The translations under genes and the position numbers were made by a program. Below, piece by piece: positions 27,949-36,434 of a stretch of 64,000 nucleotides of DNA (positions are counted from its first letter, which is position 1; each line of letters opens with the position of its first letter). Source of the DNA: Paraburkholderia acidipaludis NBRC 101816 (GTDB lineage: Bacteria > Pseudomonadota > Gammaproteobacteria > Burkholderiales > Burkholderiaceae); contig NZ_BAXZ01000029.1 of NCBI RefSeq assembly GCF_000684975.1, positions 27,928 to 91,927 of the forward strand, given 5' to 3'. Under the pieces are notes generated by a model. The model ran no database searches. It was not told the DNA's origin and saw only the letters and a program-made list of their open reading frames with translations.

Positions 27949-29886
27949 TCAGCCCGCGGTGTCCGCGGGAATGTGAAGGGGCATGTCGAGGGCGATGCGC
28001 GTCGCGCCCGGCGCCGACTCCACCACGAGCACGCCGCCCAGCCGCGTCGCGCGGGCGCGCATGCTGCGCATGCCGGCGCCGCCGTGCGCGGTGTCGGCGG
28101 CGTCGAAGCCCACACCGTTGTCGGTCACGGCGAGCTGCAGCGTCTCGCCGACACGCCGCAGCTCCACACTCGCCTGGGACGCCTGACTATGCTTGAGCAC
28201 ATTGGTCAGCGCTTCCTGCACGATGCGCAGCAGGTCCAGTCCGCGCGCGCCCGGCATGCGACAGCCCTCGATCCCTTCGAGCGTCCAGCGGCACGCCACG
28301 CGCTGGAGTTCGAAGAGCCGCATGAGGCGGTGCCGCAGCGATCCTAGCTGCCCCGCCAGCGCATATTCGCCGAGCTCCTGGCTCGACGCCGCGTCGATGA
28401 TGATGCGCAGGTCGTCGCGCAGCTCCTTGAGGATCGCGAGCGAGCGGCCCTCGGGCAGCACGCCGGGCGCATATTCGTGCTCCGCGATGGCGCTCACGAG
28501 CGTGCCGCCCAGGCCGTCGTGCAGGTCGTGCGCGAGCCGCACGCGCTCGGCAAGCCGCGCATTCGCCACTTCGAGCTCGTGCTGGCGTGCGAGTGTCTGT
28601 CCCAGCTCGGTGCGCGCCGCGGCAATGCCGAGATTCAGTTCGTCGTTGAAACGCTCGACGCGGCGCAAGGTGGCGACAAAGCGCCAGGCGAGCATCAATG
28701 CCATCGACACCATCAGCAGTTGCGCGGTCAGCGCGGTGAAATAGAGGTTGTCGTCGAGAACGCCCACGAAGGCGAGCAGGTCGTGCAGACCCGCCGCGAT
28801 GAAGACCGCAACGCTGGGCGCCACGATGCGCTGGTCGGGCCGGCCGTGACGCCAGGCGAACCACAGGAAAGCGCCGGAGGTCAGGAAGAAGTTGCAGGCT
28901 TGGCCGATCGTGAGGACATCACGCGTCGCGGCAACGAGACGCTCGGGCACCGCGACGATGGCAATCACCCCCACCAGCACGGCGGCCCACAACGCGAGTT
29001 CGAACCGGGGCAACCGTCGCTCGCTGTAGCGCAGGATAAACATCGTGAACGCCGCGCTGTAGACGATCAAGGCCAACGAATTGGCGCGCTCCCAGCCGCT
29101 CGTGCTCGCGAACGGCCAGGGCGTGGCTACCACCTGGTTGAGCGCCACCCACCACCAGGTGAACGACAGCACGCTGAACCAGCCGTAGGCGGCCTCGTCG
29201 CGCCGCATGAGCCACAGGGAGAAGAAAAAGCAGCCCAGGGTCGCCGTCACGGCAAGACTGAAGAGCTGCAGGTCGTAACGCACGTTCAGCGAGCGGGCGT
29301 GCACGGCGGCCAGCACCGCGGGGTCGCCCAGCGCGACGCCGCCCAGTCCCGGCTGATACGGCGCGAGCCCCGAAACGCGCACGAGCAGCGTGTTCTCGCC
29401 GGGATGCAGGAGCGGTGCAGGCAATAGCTCGTAGCGCGGCCTGTTCCAGGCGCGCGTAAGCGGCTCGACGAGCGAGGCGTCGCGTTCTAGCAGCGTGCCG
29501 TTCAGATAGACCGCCCCCGCCATGCTCAGATAGTCGATGGCCACGGCCAGCGGCTGCGCGCTCGGCGGCTGCTGCCAGGTGAGGCGATACCAGACCACGC
29601 CGTCGAAATCCGGCCAGCGCGAGGCCCATAAGTCGGGCAGTGCCACGCTCACCCAGCCCGTGGCGGGCGGCTGCTGCGCGTGCCAGTCGCTGCGGGCAGC
29701 CTCGATACGGGTAAAAGCAGGGGTAAAAGCAGGCGGGGAAGCAGCAGAACCGGCCGGCGCGGCGAACGCCGCATGCAGCCAGCATAAAAAGCAGATCAGG
29801 GCAGCCAGCCTTGCGTGCGCGCCTCGAAAACGGCCTGCGTGCGCGAATTGACAGCCAGCTTCTTGTAGATGTTCTTGATGTGGCAT
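27949..29886 (-). CDS. Membrane sensor histidine kinase (NarL/UhpB type, HisKA_3)
   Basis: The protein has a cleaved-type hydrophobic N-terminus (ICFLCWLHAAFA), then a periplasmic galactose-binding-like/7TMR-DISM extracellular region (WYRLTWQQPP, YLNGTLLERDASLVEPLTRA). About seven membrane helices, a coiled coil, the HisKA_3 phospho-acceptor box AHDLHDGLGGTLVSAI and an HATPase_c domain with VTDNGVGFD follow. The start is problematic. The first standard codon covering the signal segment is ATG 29886, which would overlap the upstream regulator by 91 bases. A CTG at 29799 overlapping the regulator's TGA gives a better signal peptide. It forms a pair with the regulator upstream. Confidence 0.85.
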   Translation of the reverse strand: MPHQEHLQEAGCQFAHAGRFRGAHARLAALICFLCWLHAAFAAPAGSAASPPAFTPAFTRIEAARSDWHAQQPPATGWVSVALPDLWASRWPDFDGVVWYRLTWQQPPSAQPLAVAIDYLSMAGAVYLNGTLLERDASLVEPLTRAWNRPRYELLPAPLLHPGENTLLVRVSGLAPYQPGLGGVALGDPAVLAAVHARSLNVRYDLQLFSLAVTATLGCFFFSLWLMRRDEAAYGWFSVLSFTWWWVALNQVVATPWPFASTSGWERANSLALIVYSAAFTMFILRYSERRLPRFELALWAAVLVGVIAIVAVPERLVAATRDVLTIGQACNFFLTSGAFLWFAWRHGRPDQRIVAPSVAVFIAAGLHDLLAFVGVLDDNLYFTALTAQLLMVSMALMLAWRFVATLRRVERFNDELNLGIAAARTELGQTLARQHELEVANARLAERVRLAHDLHDGLGGTLVSAIAEHEYAPGVLPEGRSLAILKELRDDLRIIIDAASSQELGEYALAGQLGSLRHRLMRLFELQRVACRWTLEGIEGCRMPGARGLDLLRIVQEALTNVLKHSQASQASVELRRVGETLQLAVTDNGVGFDAADTAHGGAGMRSMRARATRLGGVLVVESAPGATRIALDMPLHIPADTAG

Positions 29887-30500
29887 TCGACGGTCAGCCT
29901 GGACAAGGACAGCACCTCCGAAATCTCGCGGTTGGTGAGCCCCTTTCCCACCAGCCCGAGAATCTCGATCTCGCGCGGACTCAGCGACGGCCCGGGCGGC
30001 GCGGCCGGCACCCCGCTGCCGGCCCCTTCCGCCGCCCTCCCGGCTCCCGCCAGGTCGAGAATGCGCCTTGCCACGAACGGGTCGATCGGCGCGCCGCCGC
30101 GCAGCGCACTGCGAATCGACAGGGCAATCTCGATGTCGTCGCGTTCCTTGAGCAGATACCCCGTCGCCCCGGCCTGCAGCGCCGTGACGATGATCTGCTC
30201 GGTACTCCACGCCGAGATTACCAGAATCGGCAGCGCCGGATCATGGCGGAAAAGCTCGCGAATCAGGTCGATACCGCTGCCGTCGGGCAAGCCCACGTCG
30301 GCCAGCACCATCGCGAACGGCTGCTCGGCGAGCAGCGCCCGCGCGGCCGCGATATCGCCGGCGAACTGCAGGGCTTCGGCCTGATAGCCGAGACCGGTGA
30401 GTATGGCCGCCAGGCGCCGCTGGGTCGGCAGTTCGTCTTCGACGATCAGGAGCGGTCCGGGCAGGACGGATTCGGGCAGATCGGGCAGCGCTGGGTTCAT
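29796..30500 (-). CDS. NarL/FixJ-family response regulator
   Basis: This 234-residue protein has a receiver domain with LLIVEDELPTQRR acidic pocket, phospho-acceptor Asp in MVLADVGLPDGSG, switch Ser/Ala in LVISAWS and conserved Lys in GYLLKERDD. A Pro/Ala-Gly linker leads to a LuxR-type HTH (SLSPREIEILGLVGKGLTNR, then SRLTVECHIKNIYKKL). The start is ATG 30500 (MNPALPDLP). It is the first gene of a two-gene operon with the HisKA_3 kinase; targets are unknown. Confidence 0.93.
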   Translation of the reverse strand: MNPALPDLPESVLPGPLLIVEDELPTQRRLAAILTGLGYQAEALQFAGDIAAARALLAEQPFAMVLADVGLPDGSGIDLIRELFRHDPALPILVISAWSTEQIIVTALQAGATGYLLKERDDIEIALSIRSALRGGAPIDPFVARRILDLAGAGRAAEGAGSGVPAAPPGPSLSPREIEILGLVGKGLTNREISEVLSLSRLTVECHIKNIYKKLAVNSRTQAVFEARTQGWLP

Positions 30501-30769
30501 GGCTCCGTGGCGAGACGCGGAAGCGAATGGCGTGGTGGGAACCCGCTGGTGCGGGCGACGGCGTTGGCTTCGCACCATTGTGCGCGCTCAACGAGCCGCC
30601 GTGCTGCCTTTTCCCGTGCCCCTACCTGATTCCAGGTATTGCCGCTCCCCCGCGCTGCGGTTCCAATCATCCCATCACAAAAGAACAGACCGTCGTGACC
30701 TGATGGCCGTGCAGGCCACGCGAAGACCCCACTCTCAACCGGTGCCGGGGCGGCAAACCGGTGCGGGCG

Positions 30770-31093
30770 ATGTCTGCCAGTGACGAGACCATGGACTATG
30801 CAAAGAAAAACCGGCGTGCGATAAGCGCCACCGCATGCGAGGACCAGTACCGCCTGGAGCTGGCGCGCGGGGCTTCGCACATCGCGAGCACGCTCTCGGC
30901 CGAGAGCCGCGTGCATGCGATTGCCGAAGTCGTCGACGGCTTCGTGCTTCAGTACGGCGAAAACGATCTCGCCGTGTTTCTCGAAGTGCTCGCCAACCGG
31001 CTCACGCTGCGCGGCGCCAACGAGGCCGCCGCGGCAGTGGCCGCCGCCGCCCAGCGCACCCTGAAGCGCCGCCCCGCTGCCTCGCGCACTTGA
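30770..31093 (+). CDS. Hypothetical small protein
   Basis: This 107-residue soluble, Ala-rich and largely helical protein starts MSASDETMDYAKKNRRAISA. Central segments are LARGASHIASTLSAESRVHA and FLEVLANRLTLRGANEAAAA. Codon use is typical of the genome, supporting a real gene. No family recognised. It converges on the SDR gene with a 46-base gap. A nearby ATG at 30791 is an alternative start. Confidence 0.6.
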   Translation: MSASDETMDYAKKNRRAISATACEDQYRLELARGASHIASTLSAESRVHAIAEVVDGFVLQYGENDLAVFLEVLANRLTLRGANEAAAAVAAAAQRTLKRRPAASRT

Positions 31094-31139
31094 CGAGCCG
31101 CTCGATAAGTCCGCTCGACAGGTCGAGCCGGTCATTCAC

Positions 31140-31931
31140 TCAGCGTGCGGCGCTGCGATAGCGTTCGGCCGGCTGCGACTGCGCGAAGTTCGCTCCCATG
31201 GCGAGCCGGGCCGCATCGAAGTCGGCCCATTGCCGTGCGTCCGGCAGCGGCGGAATCGTGACCGTCTCGCGGCGGTCGTAGCCTACCAGCGCGGCATCCA
31301 CGAGGTCGCCCACTTCCATCACGCCCGTAAGCGCATTGACGTCCTTGCCGGCATGCGCCCAGATTTCGGTACGCGTTGCCGCGGGCAGCACGGCCTGCAC
31401 GTACACGCCGTGTTCGCCGAGCTCGAGGTGCAGCCCCTGGGAAAGGAACAGCACGAACGACTTCGTCGCGCCATACACGCTCGTGCGGTACTCCGGCAGA
31501 AGCCCCAACACCGAAGCGATATTGACGATCGCGCCCTTGCCCTCGCGCGCGAAGCGCGGCGCGACGGCAGCGGCAAGGCGCGCCAGCGCGGTTACGTTGA
31601 GGTCGATGAGCTTGCCCACGGCCTCCGGCCCCTGCTCAACGAAGGTGCCCGGCAGGCTCGTACCGGCGTTATTGATAAGGATGCCGATGCGTTCGTCTTC
31701 AGCGAGGCGTTTTTCGACACGCACGAGGTCGGCGCGCTCGGTCAGATCGGCGCCGACAACCTCTACCTTCACCCCATCGCGCGTGCGCAGCCGCGCCGCC
31801 AGTTCTTCCATGCGCGCAAGGTCGCGCGCGACCAGCACGAGGTCATGGCCGCGCTGCGCAAAGCGGTCGGCATAGACGGCGCCAATACCAGTGGACGCAC
31901 CCGTAATCAGCACTGCAGGACGATCGGACAT
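31140..31931 (-). CDS. Short-chain dehydrogenase/reductase
   Basis: This 263-residue classical SDR has the NAD(P)-binding motif TGASTGIG (residues 10-17), GADLTERADL acidic turn, NNAG (about 88-91), catalytic Ser in NIASVLGLLPEYRTS and YGATK (Tyr/Lys). An Arg at the start of the second strand (VARDLARM) suggests NADP. Substrate is unknown. It is divergent from a TetR regulator across a 116-base gap containing two palindromes, so that regulator probably controls it. Confidence 0.9.
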   Translation of the reverse strand: MSDRPAVLITGASTGIGAVYADRFAQRGHDLVLVARDLARMEELAARLRTRDGVKVEVVGADLTERADLVRVEKRLAEDERIGILINNAGTSLPGTFVEQGPEAVGKLIDLNVTALARLAAAVAPRFAREGKGAIVNIASVLGLLPEYRTSVYGATKSFVLFLSQGLHLELGEHGVYVQAVLPAATRTEIWAHAGKDVNALTGVMEVGDLVDAALVGYDRRETVTIPPLPDARQWADFDAARLAMGANFAQSQPAERYRSAAR

Positions 31932-31962
31932 CGTGAATCTCCTTCAAGAGTGAGATGATTTT

Positions 31963-31980
31963 ACATGACAATCATCATGT
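31963..31980. promoter_or_regulatory. Candidate TetR operator 1 (ACATGA-N6-TCATGT)
   Basis: A perfect 6-bp inverted repeat with a 6-base spacer lies in the SDR/tetR divergent promoter region. The region is AT-rich and also holds direct repeats of ATCATGTATAA at 31974 and 32001. Confidence 0.55.
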
Positions 31981-31991
31981 ATAAATTTATG

Positions 31992-32005
31992 ATGATGGAC
32001 ATCAT
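31992..32005. promoter_or_regulatory. Candidate TetR operator 2 (ATGATG-GA-CATCAT)
   Basis: A second perfect 6-bp inverted repeat, with a 2-base spacer, lies 43 bases before the tetR start. Together with the first palindrome it suggests that the TetR protein represses both divergent genes. Confidence 0.5.
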
Positions 32006-32047
32006 GTATAATGTCAAGCATTCGTCGATGCACACGTGGAGAGAACG

Positions 32048-32608
32048 ATGAGGGTCAGCCGGGAGCAAGTGGCGCTGAATCGCGCGAAGATTCTGGAGGC
32101 AGCGGGCATGCTGTTCCGGGCGCGCGGCTACGACGCGGTGACGGTGGCCGACGTCATGAACGCCGCCGGGCTCACGCACGGCGGCTTTTATGGCTATTTC
32201 AAGTCGAAGGACGAACTGATCGCGCAGACGCTGGCTCACGTCTTCGCGCAGGGCGAAGCCGGCAACGCCGATCTCGCGCGCTTCGCGGCGGCTTATCTCT
32301 CGCCCGCGCACCGCGACGACGTGGCCGCCGGCTGCCCCACCGCGGCGCTCGGCGCCGAAACGGTGCGGCAAACGCCGGAGGCGCGCGCCGTCATGGCCGC
32401 GGGCCTGAAAAAGCAGATCGAGCGCTATAGCGCGGGCCACACGGGCAAGGAAGCCGCAAAGGCGCGCAGGAATGTCATTGGTGCCTGGTCGGCAATGTTG
32501 GGTGCCGTGATCCTCGCGCGCCTGATCGACGACCCAACGTTATCAGACGAAGTGCTCGAAGAAACGCGGGCCTGGATTGCCGATCACGGCGTCGGCAATC
32601 CGCACTGA
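32048..32608 (+). CDS. TetR/AcrR-family repressor
   Basis: This 186-residue protein has the N-terminal HTH AKILEAAGMLFRARGYDAVT then HGGFYGYFKSKDEL, the diagnostic TetR recognition helix. The C-terminal ligand domain is of the TetR_C_16/NemR-like type, with a conserved CPTAALGAE segment. ATG 32048 follows a GGAGAG site. It is divergent from the SDR gene and probably senses a reactive or aldehyde-type compound that the SDR reduces; this is inferred only from the pairing. Confidence 0.9.
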   Translation: MRVSREQVALNRAKILEAAGMLFRARGYDAVTVADVMNAAGLTHGGFYGYFKSKDELIAQTLAHVFAQGEAGNADLARFAAAYLSPAHRDDVAAGCPTAALGAETVRQTPEARAVMAAGLKKQIERYSAGHTGKEAAKARRNVIGAWSAMLGAVILARLIDDPTLSDEVLEETRAWIADHGVGNPH

Positions 32609-32656
32609 TATCCCACCCTGCGCACCAGGGGCCGCGGCGCGCCAATAAACACAAAC

Positions 32657-32684
32657 GCCGCGCGAACCCTGAAGCTCGCGCGGC
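32657..32684 (-). terminator. Terminator between tetR and the DUF4148 gene
   Basis: A 9-bp GC stem (32657-32665 with 32676-32684) with a 10-base loop lies between two converging genes. On the minus strand it is followed by a GTTTGTGTTT tract, so it best serves the DUF4148 gene and may act in both directions. Confidence 0.65.
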
Positions 32685-32736
32685 GCACCAAAGCCTGTCC
32701 GAAGCCCGACGTTGCGCCAGGCCCCGCTGGCCCCAA

Positions 32737-33069
32737 TTAATGGCCGTTGTACACGCGCACCGGCGCCGAGTAGCTGCTGGCCGACGTATCGGCCGCACCG
32801 CCGCTTTGCGACGAACCGCCGGTAGCCGAGCCATAGCCGCTCGTCTGCTCGCCGTTCATTGCGTGCACACGCGCTTCGGCTGCCTGGATCTGGTCCGGAT
32901 ACGTGTGGTCGTTGGCTTGCGGGTGATAGCCGACTGCCTCGAGCTGCGCGAGTTCATTGCGCACTTGAGCGCGCGTGACCGCACCATTGTCCGATTGCGA
33001 TTGGGCGAACGAAACAGCAGGAACTGCGAGAACGGCTGCGAGCACAACAGCCTTGATGAGCGATTTCAT
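32737..33069 (-). CDS. DUF4148 secreted protein
   Basis: This 110-residue protein has signal peptide MKSLIKAVVLAAVLAVPAVS ending SFA-Q. The DUF4148 core TRAQVRNELAQLEAVGYHPQ then YPDQIQAAEARVHA follows. A Ser/Gly-rich tail ends RVYNGH. This family is abundant in Burkholderiaceae and its role is unknown. The start at 33069 is chosen because the signal peptide begins there. Confidence 0.9.
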   Translation of the reverse strand: MKSLIKAVVLAAVLAVPAVSFAQSQSDNGAVTRAQVRNELAQLEAVGYHPQANDHTYPDQIQAAEARVHAMNGEQTSGYGSATGGSSQSGGAADTSASSYSAPVRVYNGH

Positions 33070-33329
33070 GGCACTACCTCCGAGAACTTGATTGTCGGTG
33101 CAGTTCTTTTCTGCATCCGTTGAGCACAGTCTAGAGAGGGATGGCGCCCAGATAAATGCCAGCAAAATGAAATCACTGTTTTCGCAGAACAGATAATCGC
33201 CTGCCTGGCAGGCCGTAGTTTTTATCGCTTTCTCTCATAAGCTTCTGCCAGGGAGGAATAAGGGACACAAACCCGACGCTGTCGGCACAGCCGGCGCATC
33301 ATAGAAGCTCCCCGACGAGGGGGAGTGCC

Positions 33330-34619
33330 ATGGCGACCTGGAAACCCGATCCGACGTTTTATCCGTCCGCGCGCATGGCGGGCGATGCACCGAAGGAAAC
33401 ACTCGCATATGTCGCGAGTTTCGACCCCAGCCGGCAGGTAGCGGATACGCTCGATGTCGTCGACCTCGATCCGGCATCCGCAGAATATGGCCGTATCGTC
33501 CACCGCCTGCCGATGCCCAACACCGGCGACGAACTGCATCATTTCGGCTGGAACGCGTGCAGTTCGTGCCTGTGCCCCAACGCTCCGCATGCGCATACGG
33601 AGCGCCGCTATCTCGTCGTACCGGGACTGCGTTCGTCACGCATCCATATCGTCGATACGAAGCCCGATCCGCGCAAGCCGCATATCGTGCGCGTGCACGA
33701 ACCCGAAACCGTCGCGCGGCGCGCCGGCTACACGCGCCCGCATACCGTGCATTGCGGCCCCGAGGGCATTTATGCGACAGCGCTCGCCAATGCCGAGGGC
33801 GAAGCGCCAGGCGGCATCTTCCTGATGGACCACGAAAGCTTCGACATACTCGGCCAGTGGGAAATCGAGCGCGGCCCGCAAGAACTCGCCTATGACGGCT
33901 GGTGGCACCTGGGCTTCGACACCGTGGTCACGAGCGAATGGGGCCTGCCGGCCACCTTCGAGAACGGCCTCGTGCCCGAGGTGCTGCCAGGCGGCCGGTA
34001 CGGGCACCGGCTACACTTCTGGGACCTGCACACGCGCCGCCACAAACAGACGCTCGACTTCGGCGCGGAAAATCAGCTCGTGTTCGAACTGCGGCCCGCG
34101 CGCAAGATCATCGAGATCCCCGCCGAGCCCGCGGACCTCGAGCTGCTGCCGCCAATGCTCAAAGGCTTCTGCGCGGTGCCGCCGCTCGTCACCGACATCG
34201 CGCTCTCGCTCGACGACCGCTATCTCTATGTTGCCTGCTGGGGCACGGGCGACCTGCGCCAATACGACGTGTCCGATCCGGAGCACGCGCGCCTCACCGG
34301 CAGCGTGCGCATAGGCGGCATCGCGGCGCGCGCGGCCCATCCGCATGCGCCTGAACGCGCGCTCAACGGCGGCCCGCAAATGGTGGAAGTGAGCCGCGAC
34401 GGACAGCGCGTCTACTTCACGAACTCGCTCTACGGCGCGATCGACGAGCAGTTCTATCCCGATGACATCGACGGCTGGATGGTGAAGCTCGACGCCGCGC
34501 CCGGCGGCGGCCTCGCCTTCGACGAGCGCTTCTTCATCGACTGGCCGAAGTCGCACCGGCCGCATCAGGTCCGGCTGGAAGGCGGCGACTGCTCATCTGA
34601 TTCGTACTGCTATCCATAA
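33330..34619 (+). CDS. Selenium-binding protein / methanethiol oxidase-like (SBP56 family)
   Basis: This 429-residue beta-propeller protein has SBP56 landmarks: HHFGWNACSSCLC (the metal-site Cys), YLVVPGLRSSRIHIVDTKPD, RPHTVHCGPEGIYATAL and the C-terminal PHQVRLEGGDCSSDSYCYP. Bacterial MtoX converts methanethiol to formaldehyde, sulfide and peroxide and needs copper; assignment to that activity rests on family membership. MtoX enzymes are exported in some bacteria, but no signal peptide is visible here. It is followed 14 bases later by a membrane protein. Confidence 0.88.
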   Translation: MATWKPDPTFYPSARMAGDAPKETLAYVASFDPSRQVADTLDVVDLDPASAEYGRIVHRLPMPNTGDELHHFGWNACSSCLCPNAPHAHTERRYLVVPGLRSSRIHIVDTKPDPRKPHIVRVHEPETVARRAGYTRPHTVHCGPEGIYATALANAEGEAPGGIFLMDHESFDILGQWEIERGPQELAYDGWWHLGFDTVVTSEWGLPATFENGLVPEVLPGGRYGHRLHFWDLHTRRHKQTLDFGAENQLVFELRPARKIIEIPAEPADLELLPPMLKGFCAVPPLVTDIALSLDDRYLYVACWGTGDLRQYDVSDPEHARLTGSVRIGGIAARAAHPHAPERALNGGPQMVEVSRDGQRVYFTNSLYGAIDEQFYPDDIDGWMVKLDAAPGGGLAFDERFFIDWPKSHRPHQVRLEGGDCSSDSYCYP

Positions 34620-34633
34620 TTTCGGGGCGCGGC

Positions 34634-35275
34634 ATGACCAGCCTTCTCGATGCGCATTGGCCGATCTGGGCCGCCGTGGTGGGCAGCGGCATTTTCCACG
34701 GCGCGAACCCGGCGATGGGGTGGCTCTTCGCGACGGCACTCGGCCTGCAGCGCGGCAGCCGCACGGCCTTGCTGATGGCCCTGCCGCCCATCGCGCTCGG
34801 CCATGCCGCCTCGATCCCGCTGTTCACGACTTCCGCCGCGGCGCTCGGGGCATGGCTGCCGGAAGGCGGCCTGCACTGGATGCTCGGCGCACTGCTGATC
34901 GGCTGGGCCGCATGGCAGCAAGCCTATGGCCATCGGCATCGCGTGCGCATGGGCATAACGGCGGGTTTTGCGGGACTCGCCGCATGGTCGGCGCTGATGG
35001 CGACGCTGCACGGCGCGGGCTTGATGCTGATGCCCGCCTTGTTGCCGCTGTGCGGAGGCGCGCCCGGCGCCGCCGGCGCCGCGCATACGCTCACGGTCTC
35101 GCTGCAGTTCACGGCGCTGCATACGCTTGCTACGCTCGCCACGACGGCCGCCATCGCGCTCGCGGCCTATGAATACGTGGGGCTCGGTCTGCTGCGGCGC
35201 GGCTGGATCAATTTCGACTGGCTCTGGCGCGGCGCGCTGGTCGCCACCGGCACGCTCGTGATGGCGGCGGGTTGA
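34634..35275 (+). CDS. Conserved membrane protein linked to SBP56
   Basis: This 213-residue protein has six or so hydrophobic helices. Conserved-looking His/Gly motifs lie in or near helices: GIFHGANPAMGWLFATALGL, ALGHAASIP, TLHGAGLMLMP and LHTLATLA. These resemble intramembrane metal-binding motifs of NicO/RcnA-like transporters, though the match is loose. Its position 14 bases after the SBP56 gene suggests co-translation and a role in supplying metal or product handling for that enzyme. That role is inference. Confidence 0.65.
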   Translation: MTSLLDAHWPIWAAVVGSGIFHGANPAMGWLFATALGLQRGSRTALLMALPPIALGHAASIPLFTTSAAALGAWLPEGGLHWMLGALLIGWAAWQQAYGHRHRVRMGITAGFAGLAAWSALMATLHGAGLMLMPALLPLCGGAPGAAGAAHTLTVSLQFTALHTLATLATTAAIALAAYEYVGLGLLRRGWINFDWLWRGALVATGTLVMAAG

Positions 35276-35318
35276 GCGGGCGGGTCGAACAAAACGAACC
35301 GCGCACGCCGCGCGGCGC

Positions 35319-36188
35319 TCACGCGTTCGCGGGGAAATCGGCGCCGATGCTCACTTCACGCCATGCCTCGATCTCGGCCAGCGCCACACGCAAACGCTCC
35401 GACACCGCGCCTACGCCAAACGCCCCCAGCACGAGATGGCGCGGCGCTTGCTCCACTTCGGTCACGCGTATCATCGCCTGCGCCGCGCGCGCCGGGTCGC
35501 CCGGCTGATGGCCGCTGCCCTCGGCGGTGCGCTTCATGCGCGCGCCGGCGGTCTGCTCGTAATCGGCGATGCGATTCGGCGTCTGCACGAGCGAGCGCCC
35601 CGCCCAATCGGTGCGGAACGGTCCCGGCTCCACGCAGGTCACCTTGATGCCGAGCGGGCCGACTTCGGCGAGCAGCGCATCGGAAAAGCCCTCGACAGCA
35701 TGCTTGGTGGCCGCGTAATAGCCCGAGCCTGGAAAGCCCACGAGCCCCGCCACCGACGTAATGCTGATCACATGCCCCTTGCGGCGCTCGCGCATGCCGG
35801 GCAGCACCGCGCGCGTCAGCGCGAAGAGGCCGAATACATTGGTGTCGAACTGTGCGCGAATCTCGCGTTCGTCGCCCTCTTCGATCGAGCTCTGGTAGCC
35901 ATAGCCGGCGTTGTTCACCAGCACGTCGATAGCGCCGAATTGCGCGTGCGCGGCCTTCACGGCCGCATCGACCTGCGCGGGGTCGTTGACGTCGAGCGTC
36001 ACGCGCAGCAGACGCTCGCCGGCTTCGGGCGCGAGATCTTCGAGGACAGCCTGGTTGCGTGCCGTCGCGACGCAACGCCAGCCGCGCGCGAGCACGGCGA
36101 GCGCGAGTTCGCGGCCAAAGCCTGTCGAACAGCCGGTGATGAACCACACCGGGGACGGGGTATTCGTAGCGGGGGTATTCGCAGACAT
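35319..36188 (-). CDS. Short-chain dehydrogenase/reductase
   Basis: This 289-residue classical SDR has WFITGCSTGFGRELA, the GCSTGFG variant of the cofactor motif. It also has LDVNDPAQVDAAVK, VNNAGYGYQ, SITSVAGLVGFPGSG (Ser) and YYAATKHAVEGFSD (Tyr/Lys). The motif pattern matches NADP-dependent oxidoreductases of the YusZ/DltE-like group. Part of its 5' half (35938-36136) is duplicated at 38491-38689, and a 27-bp internal piece recurs just upstream at 36392-36418. Confidence 0.9.
   Translation of the reverse strand: MSANTPATNTPSPVWFITGCSTGFGRELALAVLARGWRCVATARNQAVLEDLAPEAGERLLRVTLDVNDPAQVDAAVKAAHAQFGAIDVLVNNAGYGYQSSIEEGDEREIRAQFDTNVFGLFALTRAVLPGMRERRKGHVISITSVAGLVGFPGSGYYAATKHAVEGFSDALLAEVGPLGIKVTCVEPGPFRTDWAGRSLVQTPNRIADYEQTAGARMKRTAEGSGHQPGDPARAAQAMIRVTEVEQAPRHLVLGAFGVGAVSERLRVALAEIEAWREVSIGADFPANA
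35606..35632. repeat. 27-bp exact repeat, copy inside the SDR gene
   Basis: The 27 bases starting AATCGGTGCGG are identical to 36392-36418. The copy here encodes part of the SDR; the other is in non-coding DNA. Confidence 0.85.
35938..36136. repeat. Source segment of a 199-bp duplication
   Basis: This 199-bp part of the SDR 5' half is repeated without insertions or deletions, and with only scattered substitutions, at 38491-38689. Confidence 0.9.
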
Positions 36189-36391
36189 GAATCGCCTCGT
36201 AAGAAAGGGGGGATGAGGGGCCAGGGAGCGGCCCGTGAGGAAGGAGCGCGGCGCGACCGATCAATCGATCATAGCGGCAGCGCAAGCGGCTTGCCCAAAT
36301 CCGACCGGAGCGCGGCACGGACCCGGAGCGGCTGGCGCACAGCCGGCTGGACCGCCCGCTCGCTCCCGCGCTGGAGCAACCGCGAGTCGCT

Positions 36392-36418
36392 AATCGGTGC
36401 GGAACGGTCCCGGCTCCA
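36392..36418. repeat. 27-bp exact repeat, non-coding copy
   Basis: This matches 35606-35632 inside the SDR gene exactly. It lies in the gap between the SDR and the 170-residue membrane-protein gene. Next to it, 36284-36383 is also similar to 38690-38719 and 38803-38870, making this gap a mosaic of duplicated pieces. Confidence 0.85.
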
Positions 36419-36434
36419 GTATGGGTGCACGCAT

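Noticed and set aside
21537..28196. Very long plus-strand open frame (over 2000 codons)
   Set aside because: Arg/His/Ala-rich translation with no domains; it is the antisense shadow of the alpha-2-macroglobulin gene in GC-rich DNA.
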